Below are positions 16,481 through 25,565 of a stretch of 47,524 nt of DNA, in pieces; positions within the stretch are counted from its first letter, which is position 1, and every line of letters starts with the position of its first letter. The DNA comes from Atribacteraceae bacterium (GTDB lineage Bacteria; Atribacterota; Atribacteria; Atribacterales; Atribacteraceae). The stretch is from positions 1 through 47,524 of the forward strand of contig DATIKP010000094.1 of the NCBI GenBank assembly GCA_035477455.1, given 5' to 3'. A program made the position numbers and the translations under genes. Below the pieces are notes generated by a model. That model ran no database searches. It was not told where the DNA came from and was given only the letters and a program-made list of their open reading frames with translations.

Positions 16481-17998
16481 ATGATGAAATTCTGGTTTAT
16501 TACCTCGTTCATCATCCTCACGATCATGGTCGTTTTTCCGGTTTTGGCTATTTCGGCCGTTTCCGAGGCGGTCGTGAAAATTTACGCGGTGTACAACACC
16601 CCCGACTACTCCAATCCCTGGAACATGAGTGGGCCGCGTTCCCGAACCGGATCAGGGGCGATCATCGAGGGTAACCTCATTCTTACCAACGCTCATGTGG
16701 TCAGTGATGTCACGTTCCTACAAGTGCGCAGGCACGGGGAAACACAGCGGTATGCCGCCCGGGTGGCTGCCGTCTCTCATCAGTCCGATCTGGCCCTAGT
16801 CGAAGTGGAAGATCCGGTCTTTTTTGACGGGGTAGAGCCGCTGGCTTTTGGAGGTCTACCCGAAACCCATCAGGAAGTGAAGGTCTATGGTTTTCCCCTC
16901 GGGGGGGACAGCTTGAGTGTCACCCGGGGTATCGTTTCCCGGATCGAACACCGTCCCTATGTACACAGCTCGATCTCTCTTCTGGCCGGTCAAATCGATG
17001 CAGCGATCAACCCCGGATCAAGCGGGGGTCCGGTGATTGTTGAGGACGTCATCGTAGGGGTGGTGATGCAGGGGATTCCCCAAGCCCAGAATATCGGGTA
17101 CATGGTCCCCTCGCCGGTAATCGATCATTTTTTAACCGGTGGGCGGGATGGTGTATACCATGGCTTTCCATCGGTTGGGTTTCTCGTGCAGGCCATGGAA
17201 AACCCGGGTATGCGCTCGGCGTATCGTATGAAGGAGGGCCAGAGCGGTGTACTGATCACCAGGACGATTCCCGGGTCTCCCGCTGACGGCGTACTCCGCA
17301 GCGGCGATGTCCTGCTGACCATCGGCGGTTTTCCGGTGGCCAACGACGGATCGATCGAGTTCCGGCACCGGGAATGGACCAGCTTGAGCTATGTCGTGCA
17401 AAAAAAACAGATCGGAGAAACGATCGGGATGGAGATTCTCCGGAATGGAATTACCCACTCGCTGGAATTGGTCTTGCACCGGTCTATGGACGAAAACTGG
17501 CTGGTTCCCATGGAGCGGTACGAAACCGATCCGACTTATCTTATTTATGGAGGTATTGTCTTTTCTCCATTGAGTAAAGATCTCTTTGGCATTTGGGGTC
17601 CCGACTGGCCTGCAACCGCCCCGACTGAACTTCTGGTGCATCTTTTCAACAATGTTCCCCGGGTGGACGGGGAACAGGTGGTGATTGTATTGCGGGTGCT
17701 GGCCGCCGATGTCAACCAGGGTTACCAGGAGATAACCGGTTGGATCGTAGATCGGGTCAACGGAGAAAAAATCTGGAATATGAAGGATCTGGCTCGCATG
17801 CTGGATGAACAGGATGAAAGATTCTACACGATTCTGGAGAACGACCAGGGCCAACAAATTATCCTCGATTCTCAGAAGGCCCGGGACAATCATGCCCGGA
17901 TCCTCGCAACCTACCGGATTGCGCGGGACCGTTCTTCCGACCTGGTGGTCGATCAGAGCGAGAGTGTGACAGAAGAGGAATCGATAGTTAATTACTGA
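16481..17998 (+). CDS. Exported Deg/HtrA-type serine protease with PDZ domain
   Basis: The N-terminus is a signal peptide or anchor (FWFITSFIILTIMVVFPVLA). The chymotrypsin-fold protease follows with the triad H72 (LTNAHVVSD), D103 (QSDLALVEV) and S181 (INPGSSGGPV). A PDZ domain follows at about residues 245-330 (SGVLITRTIPGSPADGVLRSGDVLLTIGG). The last 170 residues are a further domain resembling the second, non-canonical PDZ region of plant-type Deg proteases. It probably degrades or senses damaged proteins outside the membrane. ATG 16481 has AAGGAGA about ten bases upstream; the next codon is also ATG. It stands between decayed sequence on both sides. Confidence 0.88.
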   Translation: MMKFWFITSFIILTIMVVFPVLAISAVSEAVVKIYAVYNTPDYSNPWNMSGPRSRTGSGAIIEGNLILTNAHVVSDVTFLQVRRHGETQRYAARVAAVSHQSDLALVEVEDPVFFDGVEPLAFGGLPETHQEVKVYGFPLGGDSLSVTRGIVSRIEHRPYVHSSISLLAGQIDAAINPGSSGGPVIVEDVIVGVVMQGIPQAQNIGYMVPSPVIDHFLTGGRDGVYHGFPSVGFLVQAMENPGMRSAYRMKEGQSGVLITRTIPGSPADGVLRSGDVLLTIGGFPVANDGSIEFRHREWTSLSYVVQKKQIGETIGMEILRNGITHSLELVLHRSMDENWLVPMERYETDPTYLIYGGIVFSPLSKDLFGIWGPDWPATAPTELLVHLFNNVPRVDGEQVVIVLRVLAADVNQGYQEITGWIVDRVNGEKIWNMKDLARMLDEQDERFYTILENDQGQQIILDSQKARDNHARILATYRIARDRSSDLVVDQSESVTEEESIVNY

Positions 17999-18622
17999 AC
18001 ATTAGTCCGGAGAGGATCAGCCGTTTATAAATGCAGAGATAGGGACTCTTGCTGGCATAGGATGTTTTACTGAGTTCCCCGGAGCGGCGCTCTTTGGCCT
18101 AAGCCAGCGTGCAGCGCTGGAGCGCTGCTTCATGTTCGCTGTCGTCAATCCAACCGATACCTGCCTGGCCATGAACTGGTTTTTTGAGAGAAGACCTGGC
18201 TTCTCCATCCTGATCCGGTATTTCCGCCCGCCCGATGGAAATCATCCTTATTGAATATCTTCTGTAGAATTTGATCGAATGTTCTCAACTAATAGAGGGA
18301 AGACCTATTTTTGGGTTTTTTGGTATGGTGTAGCTACCACTGATTTACCCGAGGGAGGTTTTCCTTTCATTGGAATTGTTTTCGGAATAAGCTATTTTGA
18401 GCTGGAGTGAGATCGTGGCCATGTTGATTGTGGGCGGGATGGGAACCATCTCTAAACCGCTCGTGGGAGTCGCTTCGCTGCCGACGCTCCGCCATGCTTG
18501 GAAGCGGCGGGAAGAGAGACTAAACCTGTACGGGTTTAGCGAAATCATTTAAACTGTTCTCTTGATTGTGATCTTATTTTTTCACCGGTGCATTCCCGTT
18601 TAAATAAGAGGAGGTTTGATCA
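17999..18622. other. Long gap with decayed protein-like reading frames
   Basis: Two plus-strand stretches look like protein but have no start. The frame from about 18029 to 18253 reads with segments AGIGCFTEFPGAALFGLS and MFAVVNPTDTCLAMNWFFER, ending at a stop. A second, about 18398-18552, contains IVAMLIVGGMGTISKPLVGV and ends LNLYGFSEII before a stop. I cannot name the family; they may be fragments of one lost gene. The end of the gap carries the AGAGGAGG ribosome binding site of the next gene. Confidence 0.35.
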
Positions 18623-19381
18623 GTGGGAAAAATAACATACCATCCGGAATTGACTTACAGTGGTTTCAAGGAAGGAAAATTCGATAAGGCAATCCTGGCG
18701 GTTGGTTCTGCGGAAAACCATGGATTTCATCTCCCCTTTGGTACCGACACCCTCGTGGCGCAGGCTATCGCGCAGGAAGTGGCACAGCAAGTGGAGGGGC
18801 TGCTGATGCTTCCGCCGATCAATTACGGAGTCAGCCACCACTACGCTCACTACCAGTTCACCTTGACCCTGAGTTCCGAGACCATGAATCTTCTCTTGCA
18901 GGAAGTGTTCCGTTCGGTTATTCGACAGGGGATCCACCGGATCCTGGTGATCAACGGTCATGACGGAAATATCGCCCCTATCGAGACCGCAGCCCGTTCG
19001 GTCAAAGTCTCCACACCCACTGTATTTATAGCCTCTCTGGATGCCTGGTGGATCACGGCCAGAGAACTCCTGCCCCCCGATACCTTCGAGATCTGGAACG
19101 GCCGGGGACATGCCGGAGAAGGAGAAACATCGCTCATGCTTCATCTGTTTCCGGAACTCTGCCGGATGGAAAACGCCCGGGGGGTGGTCCCCGATATCCC
19201 GGCGGGTCTCGATATCAAGTGGACATTTGACGAACTGACGCCCTATGGTGCAACCGGAGATCCTACCCATGCCACCCCGGAAAAAGGGAAGAAAATGTTT
19301 GACTTATTGGTCAACCGGATCGTCCATTTTGTCAAGGAGATGGAGGAGCGAAACTGGCGGTACGGGATGAAAAGAGATTGA
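18623..19381 (+). CDS. Creatininase-family amidohydrolase
   Basis: The 252-residue protein belongs to the creatininase family, which includes creatinine amidohydrolase, ArfB and MftE. These are metal-dependent hydrolases of cyclic or formyl amides. Metal-ligand motifs are visible: VGSAENHGFHLPFGTDTL, INGHDGN and GHAGEGETS. GTG 18623 follows AGAGGAGG with good spacing. It precedes asnS by 28 bases and may share its transcript. The exact substrate cannot be told from sequence; creatinine itself is unlikely in this setting. Confidence 0.87.
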   Translation: MGKITYHPELTYSGFKEGKFDKAILAVGSAENHGFHLPFGTDTLVAQAIAQEVAQQVEGLLMLPPINYGVSHHYAHYQFTLTLSSETMNLLLQEVFRSVIRQGIHRILVINGHDGNIAPIETAARSVKVSTPTVFIASLDAWWITARELLPPDTFEIWNGRGHAGEGETSLMLHLFPELCRMENARGVVPDIPAGLDIKWTFDELTPYGATGDPTHATPEKGKKMFDLLVNRIVHFVKEMEERNWRYGMKRD

Positions 19382-19409
19382 GAGAAGGTTAAGGGAGAGG
19401 AAAAAAACG

Positions 19410-20714
19410 ATGACGGTACCCTATACCTATATCGATGAAGTAAGTCGGCACGAAGGCCGGGAAGTGGAAATACGGGGATGGCTTTCCAACAAACGTTTCA
19501 GTGGAAAGGTCGCATTTCTGATCCTGCGGGATGGCACCGGATTCTTGCAGGCCACTGCCTTTACCGGCGGGCATTTCACGACAGAGGAGATCAAGGGGTT
19601 CAAAGGCATATCCCTGGAATCGGCGGTACTGGTGCGGGGACGGGTAAAACGGGAAGAGCGGGCGCCGGGGGGGTATGAGTTGGAGATGACATACTTTCAG
19701 TGTCTCTCGGTGGCTGAAGAATACCCCATTCAGAAGAAAGAGCATTCAGTGGATTTTTTGATGGAATGGCGCCATTTGTGGTTACGCTCTTCCCGCCAGC
19801 ACGCGGTGCTCCGGGTACGTAACCAGATCATGATGTCCATTCATCAGTTTCTCCAGAAACGGGGATTCATTCTCGTTGATTCACCGATTCTCACCCCGGT
19901 CGCCTGTGAGGGAACTTCCGGTCTTTTCGAGGTGAAGTATTTTGATCTCGGGAACGCCTACCTATCCCAAAGCGGTCAACTCTACATGGAGGCGGCGGCC
20001 ATGGCCTTCGGGAAAGTCTATTGCCTGGCTCCCACGTTTCGAGCGGAAAAGTCGAAAACCCGCCGTCATCTGACCGAATTCTGGATGTTGGAGCCGGAGG
20101 TCGCTTTTTACGATTACCAGGACAACATGCGGCTCCAGGAGGAACTGGTTTCTTTCCTGGTGCGGGAAGTGTTGGAGCATTGCGCGGCGGAATTGGAAAT
20201 CTTGGAGCGGAGCATCGCTCCCCTCAAGCAAGTACAGGTGCCTTTCCCCCGGATAGCTTATGACGAAGCGCTGGAGATTTTGCGAAAGAAAGGGTTCTCC
20301 ATCCAATGGGGGGACGACTTGGGTGGTGACGAAGAAACCGCCGTTTCGGAGGATTATGACCGACCGGTGTTCATTCATCATTACCCGGCCAAAATTAAGG
20401 CCTTTTACATGCAGCCGGATCACCAGTGGCCGGATCTGGTTCTCAACGATGATTTGATTGCCCCGGAAGGATACGGTGAAATCATTGGGGGGGGTCAACG
20501 GATCCACGATTTGGCGCTGTTGGAACAACGGATCACAGAGTATGGTCTTCCCCGGGACGCATTCAAATGGTATCTTGATTTACGCCGCTACGGAACAGTT
20601 CCTCATTCCGGATTCGGTTTGGGGATCGAGCGTACGGTGGGCTGGATTTGTGGTATCAAGCATATCCGGGAAGCCATTCCTTTTCCCCGGCAGATTTACC
20701 GCCTGTACCCCTGA
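19410..20714 (+). CDS. asnS: Asparaginyl-tRNA synthetase
   Basis: Class IIb synthetase that charges tRNA-Asn. It has an N-terminal OB-fold anticodon-binding domain (VEIRGWLSNKRFSGKVAFLILRD), then the catalytic core: motif 1 around GFILVDSPILTP, motif 2 with FRAEKSKTRRHLTEFWMLEPE and motif 3 with GFGLGIERTVGWICG. The KSKTRRHLTEFW stretch and length of 434 fit AsnRS better than AspRS. ATG 19410 follows GGGAGAGG. No T-box leader is recognisable upstream. Confidence 0.95.
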   Translation: MTVPYTYIDEVSRHEGREVEIRGWLSNKRFSGKVAFLILRDGTGFLQATAFTGGHFTTEEIKGFKGISLESAVLVRGRVKREERAPGGYELEMTYFQCLSVAEEYPIQKKEHSVDFLMEWRHLWLRSSRQHAVLRVRNQIMMSIHQFLQKRGFILVDSPILTPVACEGTSGLFEVKYFDLGNAYLSQSGQLYMEAAAMAFGKVYCLAPTFRAEKSKTRRHLTEFWMLEPEVAFYDYQDNMRLQEELVSFLVREVLEHCAAELEILERSIAPLKQVQVPFPRIAYDEALEILRKKGFSIQWGDDLGGDEETAVSEDYDRPVFIHHYPAKIKAFYMQPDHQWPDLVLNDDLIAPEGYGEIIGGGQRIHDLALLEQRITEYGLPRDAFKWYLDLRRYGTVPHSGFGLGIERTVGWICGIKHIREAIPFPRQIYRLYP

Positions 20715-21113
20715 GAAGGTTGTTGTTCGATGCAGGGCGAATCCTGGGGTTCCTGGTCTGGCTGATCAGGTTCCTGACCGGAAACGGCGCGTAGGATTCC
20801 ATAGCTGACTGATCATGACCCGCGTCGTGACCGGCCCGGAACGCGTCGAGCGGAACCCACACTTGGAATTCGCTGGTGGAACATCGGGGGTCGAGCTGTT
20901 CGTGGTGGGCCAATGGCTCGGTGAGATAGGGGAAGATGGGTGTAGTTGGACCTGGTGTATGCCAAGGCCCGGAAGCCCTATCTTCCTGCTGGTCAGCTTC
21001 GTCAGGTAGACCAGAGTTTGCTTCGTTCTTATTTAGTCATGGTCAGGATCATCCCTTCATTCTGCGGGGGGGGGACATTTTCACAGAATAAAAACAAAAG
21101 AGCCATTTTTTCA
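20715..21113. other. Gap without a recognised gene
   Basis: Open frames exist on both strands (for example minus 20656-21009), but they lack starts with ribosome binding sites and resemble no family I know. A G9 tract lies at 21066-21074. No terminator for asnS is evident. Confidence 0.4.
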
Positions 21114-21142
21114 TTGACAAAACCACGACTGGGTGGTATAAT
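21114..21142 (+). promoter_or_regulatory. Consensus promoter of the cold-shock gene
   Basis: TTGACA at 21114-21119, a 17-bp spacer and TATAAT at 21137-21142: a perfect match to the housekeeping consensus. The predicted leader is about 50 bases and ends in the AGGAGG site at 21183-21188. Confidence 0.9.
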
Positions 21143-21199
21143 TTTCTTGTGCTTATTCAAGCATGGACTATTTTTCACATTCAGGAGGTTTTGGTTTAC

Positions 21200-21403
21200 A
21201 TGGCAACAGGTAAGGTTAAGTGGTTCAGTGCAACAAAAGGGTACGGTTTCATCGAGTCGGATGAAGGCGGAGATGTTTTTGTTCACTACTCGGCGATTAG
21301 TGGCAACGGCTTTAAAAACCTGGAACAGGGACAGTCGGTTGAGTTTGAAGTTCAGGAGGGGAGCAAGGGTCCGCAGGCGACCAACGTAGCCCTGGTGATG
21401 TAG
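21200..21403 (+). CDS. Cold-shock domain protein CspA family
   Basis: A 67-residue single-stranded nucleic acid-binding protein that acts as an RNA chaperone. It is a complete cold-shock domain: [15 protein letters not shown] includes RNP1 (KGYGFI) and VFVHYSAI is RNP2. ATG 21200 (MATGKVKWF) has AGGAGG 11 bases upstream. It is monocistronic, between a consensus promoter and a strong terminator, as expected for an abundant protein. Confidence 0.97.
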   Translation: MATGKVKWFSATKGYGFIESDEGGDVFVHYSAISGNGFKNLEQGQSVEFEVQEGSKGPQATNVALVM

Positions 21404-21432
21404 TTTCAGTAGCTTGAATTGAACTGAAAACA

Positions 21433-21463
21433 AAAACCCCGGAAGCGATTCCGGGGTTTTTTT
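21433..21463. terminator. Bidirectional rho-independent terminator
   Basis: AAAACCCCGGAA (21433-21444) pairs with TTCCGGGGTTTT (21449-21460) around a GCGA loop, with T runs in both directions. It serves the cold-shock gene on the plus strand and glgP on the minus strand. Confidence 0.92.
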
Positions 21464-21517
21464 GTGGACTTGGTCATGAGCTCTCGGTTGTCCGAGAGAC
21501 CGGCATCGCGACAGTGG

Positions 21518-23293
21518 TTATTTAATCAGAGAATGCAACTGAGGCGTTCCATTGAGGAACTTTGTGGGAAAGCTCTGGTGAAAATAGGCGTCGGTGATGT
21601 AGCGTTTCATCATCCGGTGAGAGTTGAAATAGGAAGCGATTTTACCGATACTGTTTTTCATCAGCTTGATCCACGTGTCGATTTGTTGATAGTACGTGGG
21701 GAAAATGATGTATTCGAGTTTGTTGTACAGATCGTCGAGCTCTTCGCGGATTCGCGCGGACGGGTCATCATGTTCCGGAACCTCGCGACCGATCGCCCAG
21801 CCGGTGATTCCTTCAATGCAACCTTCCATCCACCATCCGTCCAGAACGCTGAAATTGAGTACCCCGTTGTGAGCGGCTTTCATCCCGCTCGTTCCAGAGG
21901 CTTCCATGGGAATCTCCGGAGTATTGAGCCAGACATCCACCCCGGCGATGATTTTCCGGGCGATATCGAAACCGTAATCTTCGATATAGGCCACACTGAT
22001 GCTATCCTGCAAAGTCCTGGCGATTGTGTTGATATGATGAATGATACGCTTTCCCTCTTCATCCTGGGGATGGGCCTTGCCAGCATAGACGATTTGTAGC
22101 GGTCTTTGGCGGGTCACCTTTCTCAACCGTTCGAGGTTAGAAAAAAGTAGGTACGGCCGCTTGTAAGCCGTTATCCGCCGTGCGAAGCCGAGGGTGAGGT
22201 TCTCCGGCTTGAATTCGTGACCGGTTTTTTTTCGGACCAGGTCAATGAGTTTAGCTTTTTCAGCTTGATGAGCATCCCAGACCGCCTTGTCGGGAATGAT
22301 GTCTACCCGGCTCAAAAGTTCCGGTTCATGGGCCCAGCCGGGGATATGTGAATCGTAAAGTTTCCGGAAAGCGGGGGCTGTCCAGGTAAAACTATGAACC
22401 CCATTGGTGACCGTCTGGATCGAGTAACCGGGAAACATGTGCCTGGAGACTTCGCTGTGTTTTTTTGCCACTCCGTTGACATAACCGGATAGGTTCAGAG
22501 CCAAAAGGGTCATGTTCAGGTTGGTTCGGCCGCCTAATTCCTGCAGGATGGAGAAGGGGACCAGTTCTTCGAATTCCCTTCGGACCAACCCGTAGTCGAA
22601 CTTGTCGTGACCTGCCTCGACGGGAGTGTGAGTAGTGAAAACACACAAATCTCTTACGGTTTGAATGTCCCATATTTTTGACTCATCCCAGACCTCCTCC
22701 AGTCGGCGCTGGTGTTTTTTAAGGAGATCAAGGGTCAACAAGGCGGCATGTCCTTCATTGATGTGGTATTTTCTGACTTTGACGCCAAGTTTTTCCAGGA
22801 TCCGCGCTCCACCCACTCCCAACACAATCTCCTGTTTCAGCCGGTACCGCTGGTCTCCTCCGTAGAGATAATCGGTGATCGTCCGGTCTTCCGGATCATT
22901 TTTTTCCAAATCAGTATCCAGAAATATGACTGGAACGATACCCCCGGCAATGCTGCGCCAATGGTATGCCCAAGCCCTGATCCAGACCTTTTTCCCCCCG
23001 ATAGTGACAAAGACCTGTGGAAAAAGTGGTTTCAGGAATTTTTCGATTGCCCAAGCTGCCGGAATCTCCTGTTGTTGCCCTTCGGGGGATATCGTCTGCT
23101 GAAAGTACCCCTTGCGGCTTAAGAGCGTTACGGCGACGAAGGGGATAGAAAGATCGGCGGCTGAACGTACCGTGTCTCCAGCCAGAACCCCGAGCCCGCC
23201 GCTATAGGTTGGAATGTCTTGAAACAAGGCGATTTCCATGGAGAAATAAGCGATTGCCTGCTCATGTCTGAGTTTGTTCAGGATTTCCATCAT
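21518..23293 (-). CDS. glgP: Alpha-glucan (glycogen/maltodextrin) phosphorylase, short form
   Basis: Releases glucose-1-phosphate from glycogen or maltodextrin using phosphate and pyridoxal phosphate. Visible blocks: FSMEIALFQDIPTYSGGLGVL at the N-terminus, INEGHAALL, TTHTPVEAGHD, NGVHSFTW, FARRITAYKRP and the C-terminal EIPMEASGTSGMKAAHNGV with VLDGWWMEG. The length of 591 is shorter than the 750-850 residue animal and E. coli enzymes and matches the compact Thermotoga-like branch. ATG 23293 is followed at once by a second ATG; GGAG lies upstream. It lies 66 bases after dut on the same strand, probably one transcript. Confidence 0.93.
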   Translation of the reverse strand: MMEILNKLRHEQAIAYFSMEIALFQDIPTYSGGLGVLAGDTVRSAADLSIPFVAVTLLSRKGYFQQTISPEGQQQEIPAAWAIEKFLKPLFPQVFVTIGGKKVWIRAWAYHWRSIAGGIVPVIFLDTDLEKNDPEDRTITDYLYGGDQRYRLKQEIVLGVGGARILEKLGVKVRKYHINEGHAALLTLDLLKKHQRRLEEVWDESKIWDIQTVRDLCVFTTHTPVEAGHDKFDYGLVRREFEELVPFSILQELGGRTNLNMTLLALNLSGYVNGVAKKHSEVSRHMFPGYSIQTVTNGVHSFTWTAPAFRKLYDSHIPGWAHEPELLSRVDIIPDKAVWDAHQAEKAKLIDLVRKKTGHEFKPENLTLGFARRITAYKRPYLLFSNLERLRKVTRQRPLQIVYAGKAHPQDEEGKRIIHHINTIARTLQDSISVAYIEDYGFDIARKIIAGVDVWLNTPEIPMEASGTSGMKAAHNGVLNFSVLDGWWMEGCIEGITGWAIGREVPEHDDPSARIREELDDLYNKLEYIIFPTYYQQIDTWIKLMKNSIGKIASYFNSHRMMKRYITDAYFHQSFPTKFLNGTPQLHSLIK

Positions 23294-23359
23294 TCACTCC
23301 GGTAGGTTAAGTCGTGGAAGAACTGGGTTTTTGGGCATGGAATTATTGGTATTTCCGGA

Positions 23360-23803
23360 TCAACGACCTGTCGAACCCAAGCCGTTTTTTCCCCGCCGGC
23401 CTTCTGAAAGATCCCCCGCTTCGACAATCCGGATCGTGGGGAAGGGTCGCAGGGCCCCTTGAACAATGCGATCTCCCCGGCTGATGTGATAGTCTTCATT
23501 GCCCAAGTTGAAGAGCCTTACCAGCCAGTTCCCCCGGTATCCGGGATCGATCGTTCCCGGGTGGAGCATTATCCCATGTTTAATACCCAATCCGCTGCGC
23601 GGTCTGAGACAAACTTCGTAACCAGCGGGAATTTCCGAGGCGATCTCCAGATCGATAATTACACTCCCGCCTTTAGGCACAGTCCGATCGACCGGGCTGA
23701 AGAGATCGAAACAGGCATCTTCCGGATATGCGAAACGGGGTAGAACGGCGTCATTTGACATTCTTTTAAAGGTGATCACGACATCATTTTCCATAGGCAA
23801 CAC
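23360..23803 (-). CDS. dut: dUTP diphosphatase
   Basis: Hydrolyses dUTP to dUMP, keeping uracil out of DNA and feeding dTMP synthesis. All five trimeric dUTPase motifs are present: DACFDLFSP, RPRSGLGIKHGI, GTIDPGYRGNW, RGDRIVQGAL and the C-terminal RGKNGLGSTG. At 147 residues it is full length. The GTG at 23803 coincides with the predicted transcription start; the in-frame ATG at 23794 is the alternative. Neither has a Shine-Dalgarno sequence. Confidence 0.94.
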   Translation of the reverse strand: MLPMENDVVITFKRMSNDAVLPRFAYPEDACFDLFSPVDRTVPKGGSVIIDLEIASEIPAGYEVCLRPRSGLGIKHGIMLHPGTIDPGYRGNWLVRLFNLGNEDYHISRGDRIVQGALRPFPTIRIVEAGDLSEGRRGKNGLGSTGR

Positions 23804-23809
23804 TCAAAC

Positions 23810-23837
23810 AGTATATAGGAAAAGAAATGATGTGCAA
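23810..23837 (-). promoter_or_regulatory. Promoter of dut-glgP
   Basis: Read on the minus strand: TTGCAC (23837-23832), a 16-bp spacer and TATACT (23815-23810). Initiation about seven bases downstream falls at 23803, the first base of the GTG start codon, implying a leaderless or nearly leaderless message. Confidence 0.65.
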
Positions 23838-24085
23838 TAGTGTGGGTGAGGAGTATAGGCAAAGTGTTGAAGGACGACTGCCGGAGTTCGGAAGCGATCG
23901 GTACGTTGAGGGCAGGAGGCGGACTTGTGCCGGAATACACAGAACATGCAAGACCCCCTGCATTTAAGGGTAATTAATGATACAATAACCAGGAAAATGC
24001 GACGGGGATTACACCGGTCATGGGGATAGGAGCCATGCGATTGCATTGGACCAGGGCGTGTTCTTGAGCACCGAGGAAGGACGGT

Positions 24086-24586
24086 ATGCACGAAGGTAAA
24101 TACTTCTACAGTCCCAGCGAAGGTCGTCTCGGCTTCGACCAAGTCATTGTTTCTCTGTTCGATTTTATTTGCGAGGAACCGAGTCGCCATTACCGTGTCA
24201 TCATCGGCACAGACTCAAAAGAAGGGAGAAGCCGTATACCCTTGCAGGTCTTTGTCACGGCGCTGATCATTCACCGGGTGGGATTCGGGGGACGCTATTA
24301 CTGGCGAAAAACCTTCCGGAAAGATCTATACGGGATCCGGGACAAGATTTACCACGAGGCGTTCCTATCCCTTCAGACATCTCAGAAACTGCTCGAAGAA
24401 CTTAAGCGGTACCCCGGCAACCATCTGTCCAATTATCATCTGGAGATTCATGTGGATATAGGCGTGAACGGGCCGACTCGGGCGATGATTCGGGAAGTGA
24501 TCGGGATGATCGAAAGCATGGGCTTTATCGCCAGGATCAAGCCGGATTCTTTCGGTGCTTCTCAGGTGGCCCACCGCCACACGTAG
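24086..24586 (+). CDS. ykuK: YkuK/DUF458 family protein, RNase H-like fold
   Basis: The 166-residue protein matches the YkuK (DUF458) family: YFYSPSEGRLGFDQVIV, YRVIIGTDSKEG, and later LEIHVDIGVNGPTRAMI and IKPDSFGASQVAHRHT. The family is predicted to have an RNase H-like nuclease fold with Asp in GTDS and in HVDIG, but no activity is established. ATG 24086 is preceded by GAGGAAGGA. It is followed by tenA with a 64-base gap. Confidence 0.85.
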   Translation: MHEGKYFYSPSEGRLGFDQVIVSLFDFICEEPSRHYRVIIGTDSKEGRSRIPLQVFVTALIIHRVGFGGRYYWRKTFRKDLYGIRDKIYHEAFLSLQTSQKLLEELKRYPGNHLSNYHLEIHVDIGVNGPTRAMIREVIGMIESMGFIARIKPDSFGASQVAHRHT

Positions 24587-24650
24587 GCATTTGAGTTCAG
24601 TCAAGATTCAGGATTCGGAAACAGAACGCCGGAGAGAGGGCTGGGAAAAA

Positions 24651-25355
24651 ATGGGGCAGGACGGAAGAGAGTTGAAAACGTTGGATGAGAATCAAAAAAT
24701 TGCTTGGTTGATCGAGCCGTCCCGTGAAGTATGGGATTCCTTGATTCATCATCCCTTTCCCCGTGATTTGGCTGCTGGAATCCTGCCTCTTGAAACATTC
24801 CGGTATTATCTTGCACAGGACAACCACTATCTCGAAGATTTCCTCAGGACTGTCGGGCTATTGGTGGCCAAGGCCGCGACCAGCGAACTGAGACGGTTTG
24901 CGGTCACCTTACTCCAGGACACCTTGACCGGAGAATTGGCCATGCATGAGGCCATCGAACGGGACTTTCCTTTTTCCGGGGATTGTCCCATTAATAACGT
25001 CACTTACGCCTATGGAGATTTTCTACTTCGGCAGGCCTACCAGGGTAGTGATTGCGAAATTCTGACCGCTCTGGCCCCGTGTGTAGTCAGCTACCGGCTC
25101 ATAGCCCGGCGTTTGAGCATAGACCCGGTAAAGGATCTCCCGGCCGCCTACCAGCTGTGGTTGGACAGTTACCGGGGGGAGGCATATGGAGCGCTGGTCG
25201 AACGCTTCCTCACCTTGCTGGATGAAAGGCTCTCCGGGCAGGTTCGGGAACAGCGGGAACGGGCGCGGTTGATTTTCCGGAAGGCCTGTGATTTCGAATT
25301 TCTTTTTTGGGAGGAAAGCTACCGCGGTAGGCTGAGATTTATGGTCAAAGACTAA
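24651..25355 (+). CDS. tenA: TenA family aminopyrimidine hydrolase (thiaminase II)
   Basis: All-helical protein of 234 residues of the TenA family, which hydrolyses aminomethylpyrimidine compounds to salvage the pyrimidine half of thiamine. Key positions are kept: D57 in LAQDNHYLEDF, Y121 in YAYGDFL, the catalytic Cys C144 in LAPCVVSYRLIA and E216 in FEFLFWEESY. ATG 24651 is chosen because it follows GGAGAGAGGG and matches family length; upstream starts would overlap ykuK. No other thiamine gene or TPP riboswitch is in the window. Confidence 0.88.
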   Translation: MGQDGRELKTLDENQKIAWLIEPSREVWDSLIHHPFPRDLAAGILPLETFRYYLAQDNHYLEDFLRTVGLLVAKAATSELRRFAVTLLQDTLTGELAMHEAIERDFPFSGDCPINNVTYAYGDFLLRQAYQGSDCEILTALAPCVVSYRLIARRLSIDPVKDLPAAYQLWLDSYRGEAYGALVERFLTLLDERLSGQVREQRERARLIFRKACDFEFLFWEESYRGRLRFMVKD

Positions 25356-25438
25356 CGTCCTCAGTAGTTCCGCAACAAATTCTGGTTGGTGACCCTCTGC
25401 CTGTTTCCAGGAAACACCGCAAGACCATGCGTACCGAT

Positions 25439-25467
25439 TTCATTTTTACCCGGATTTCCGGTATAAT
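25439..25467 (+). promoter_or_regulatory. Probable promoter of the nfn-gcv run
   Basis: TATAAT at 25462-25467 with only a weak TTCATT at 25439-25444. The leader would be about 90 bases, ending in AAGGAGG before the GTG at 25566. No glycine riboswitch signature is recognisable in the 210-base gap. Confidence 0.45.
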
Positions 25468-25565
25468 TTGCATGGCCCGGTGGACATGATCCCGGTACCG
25501 CGTGCCTAGTCTGGGAACCTTTGACGCAGGAACGGTTTTATCGTATAAAAGGAGGCTAAAGCACG

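Noticed and set aside
25356-25565. Glycine riboswitch before the nfn-gcv operon
   Set aside because: No recognisable tandem aptamer core; only a promoter-like TATAAT and a ribosome binding site.
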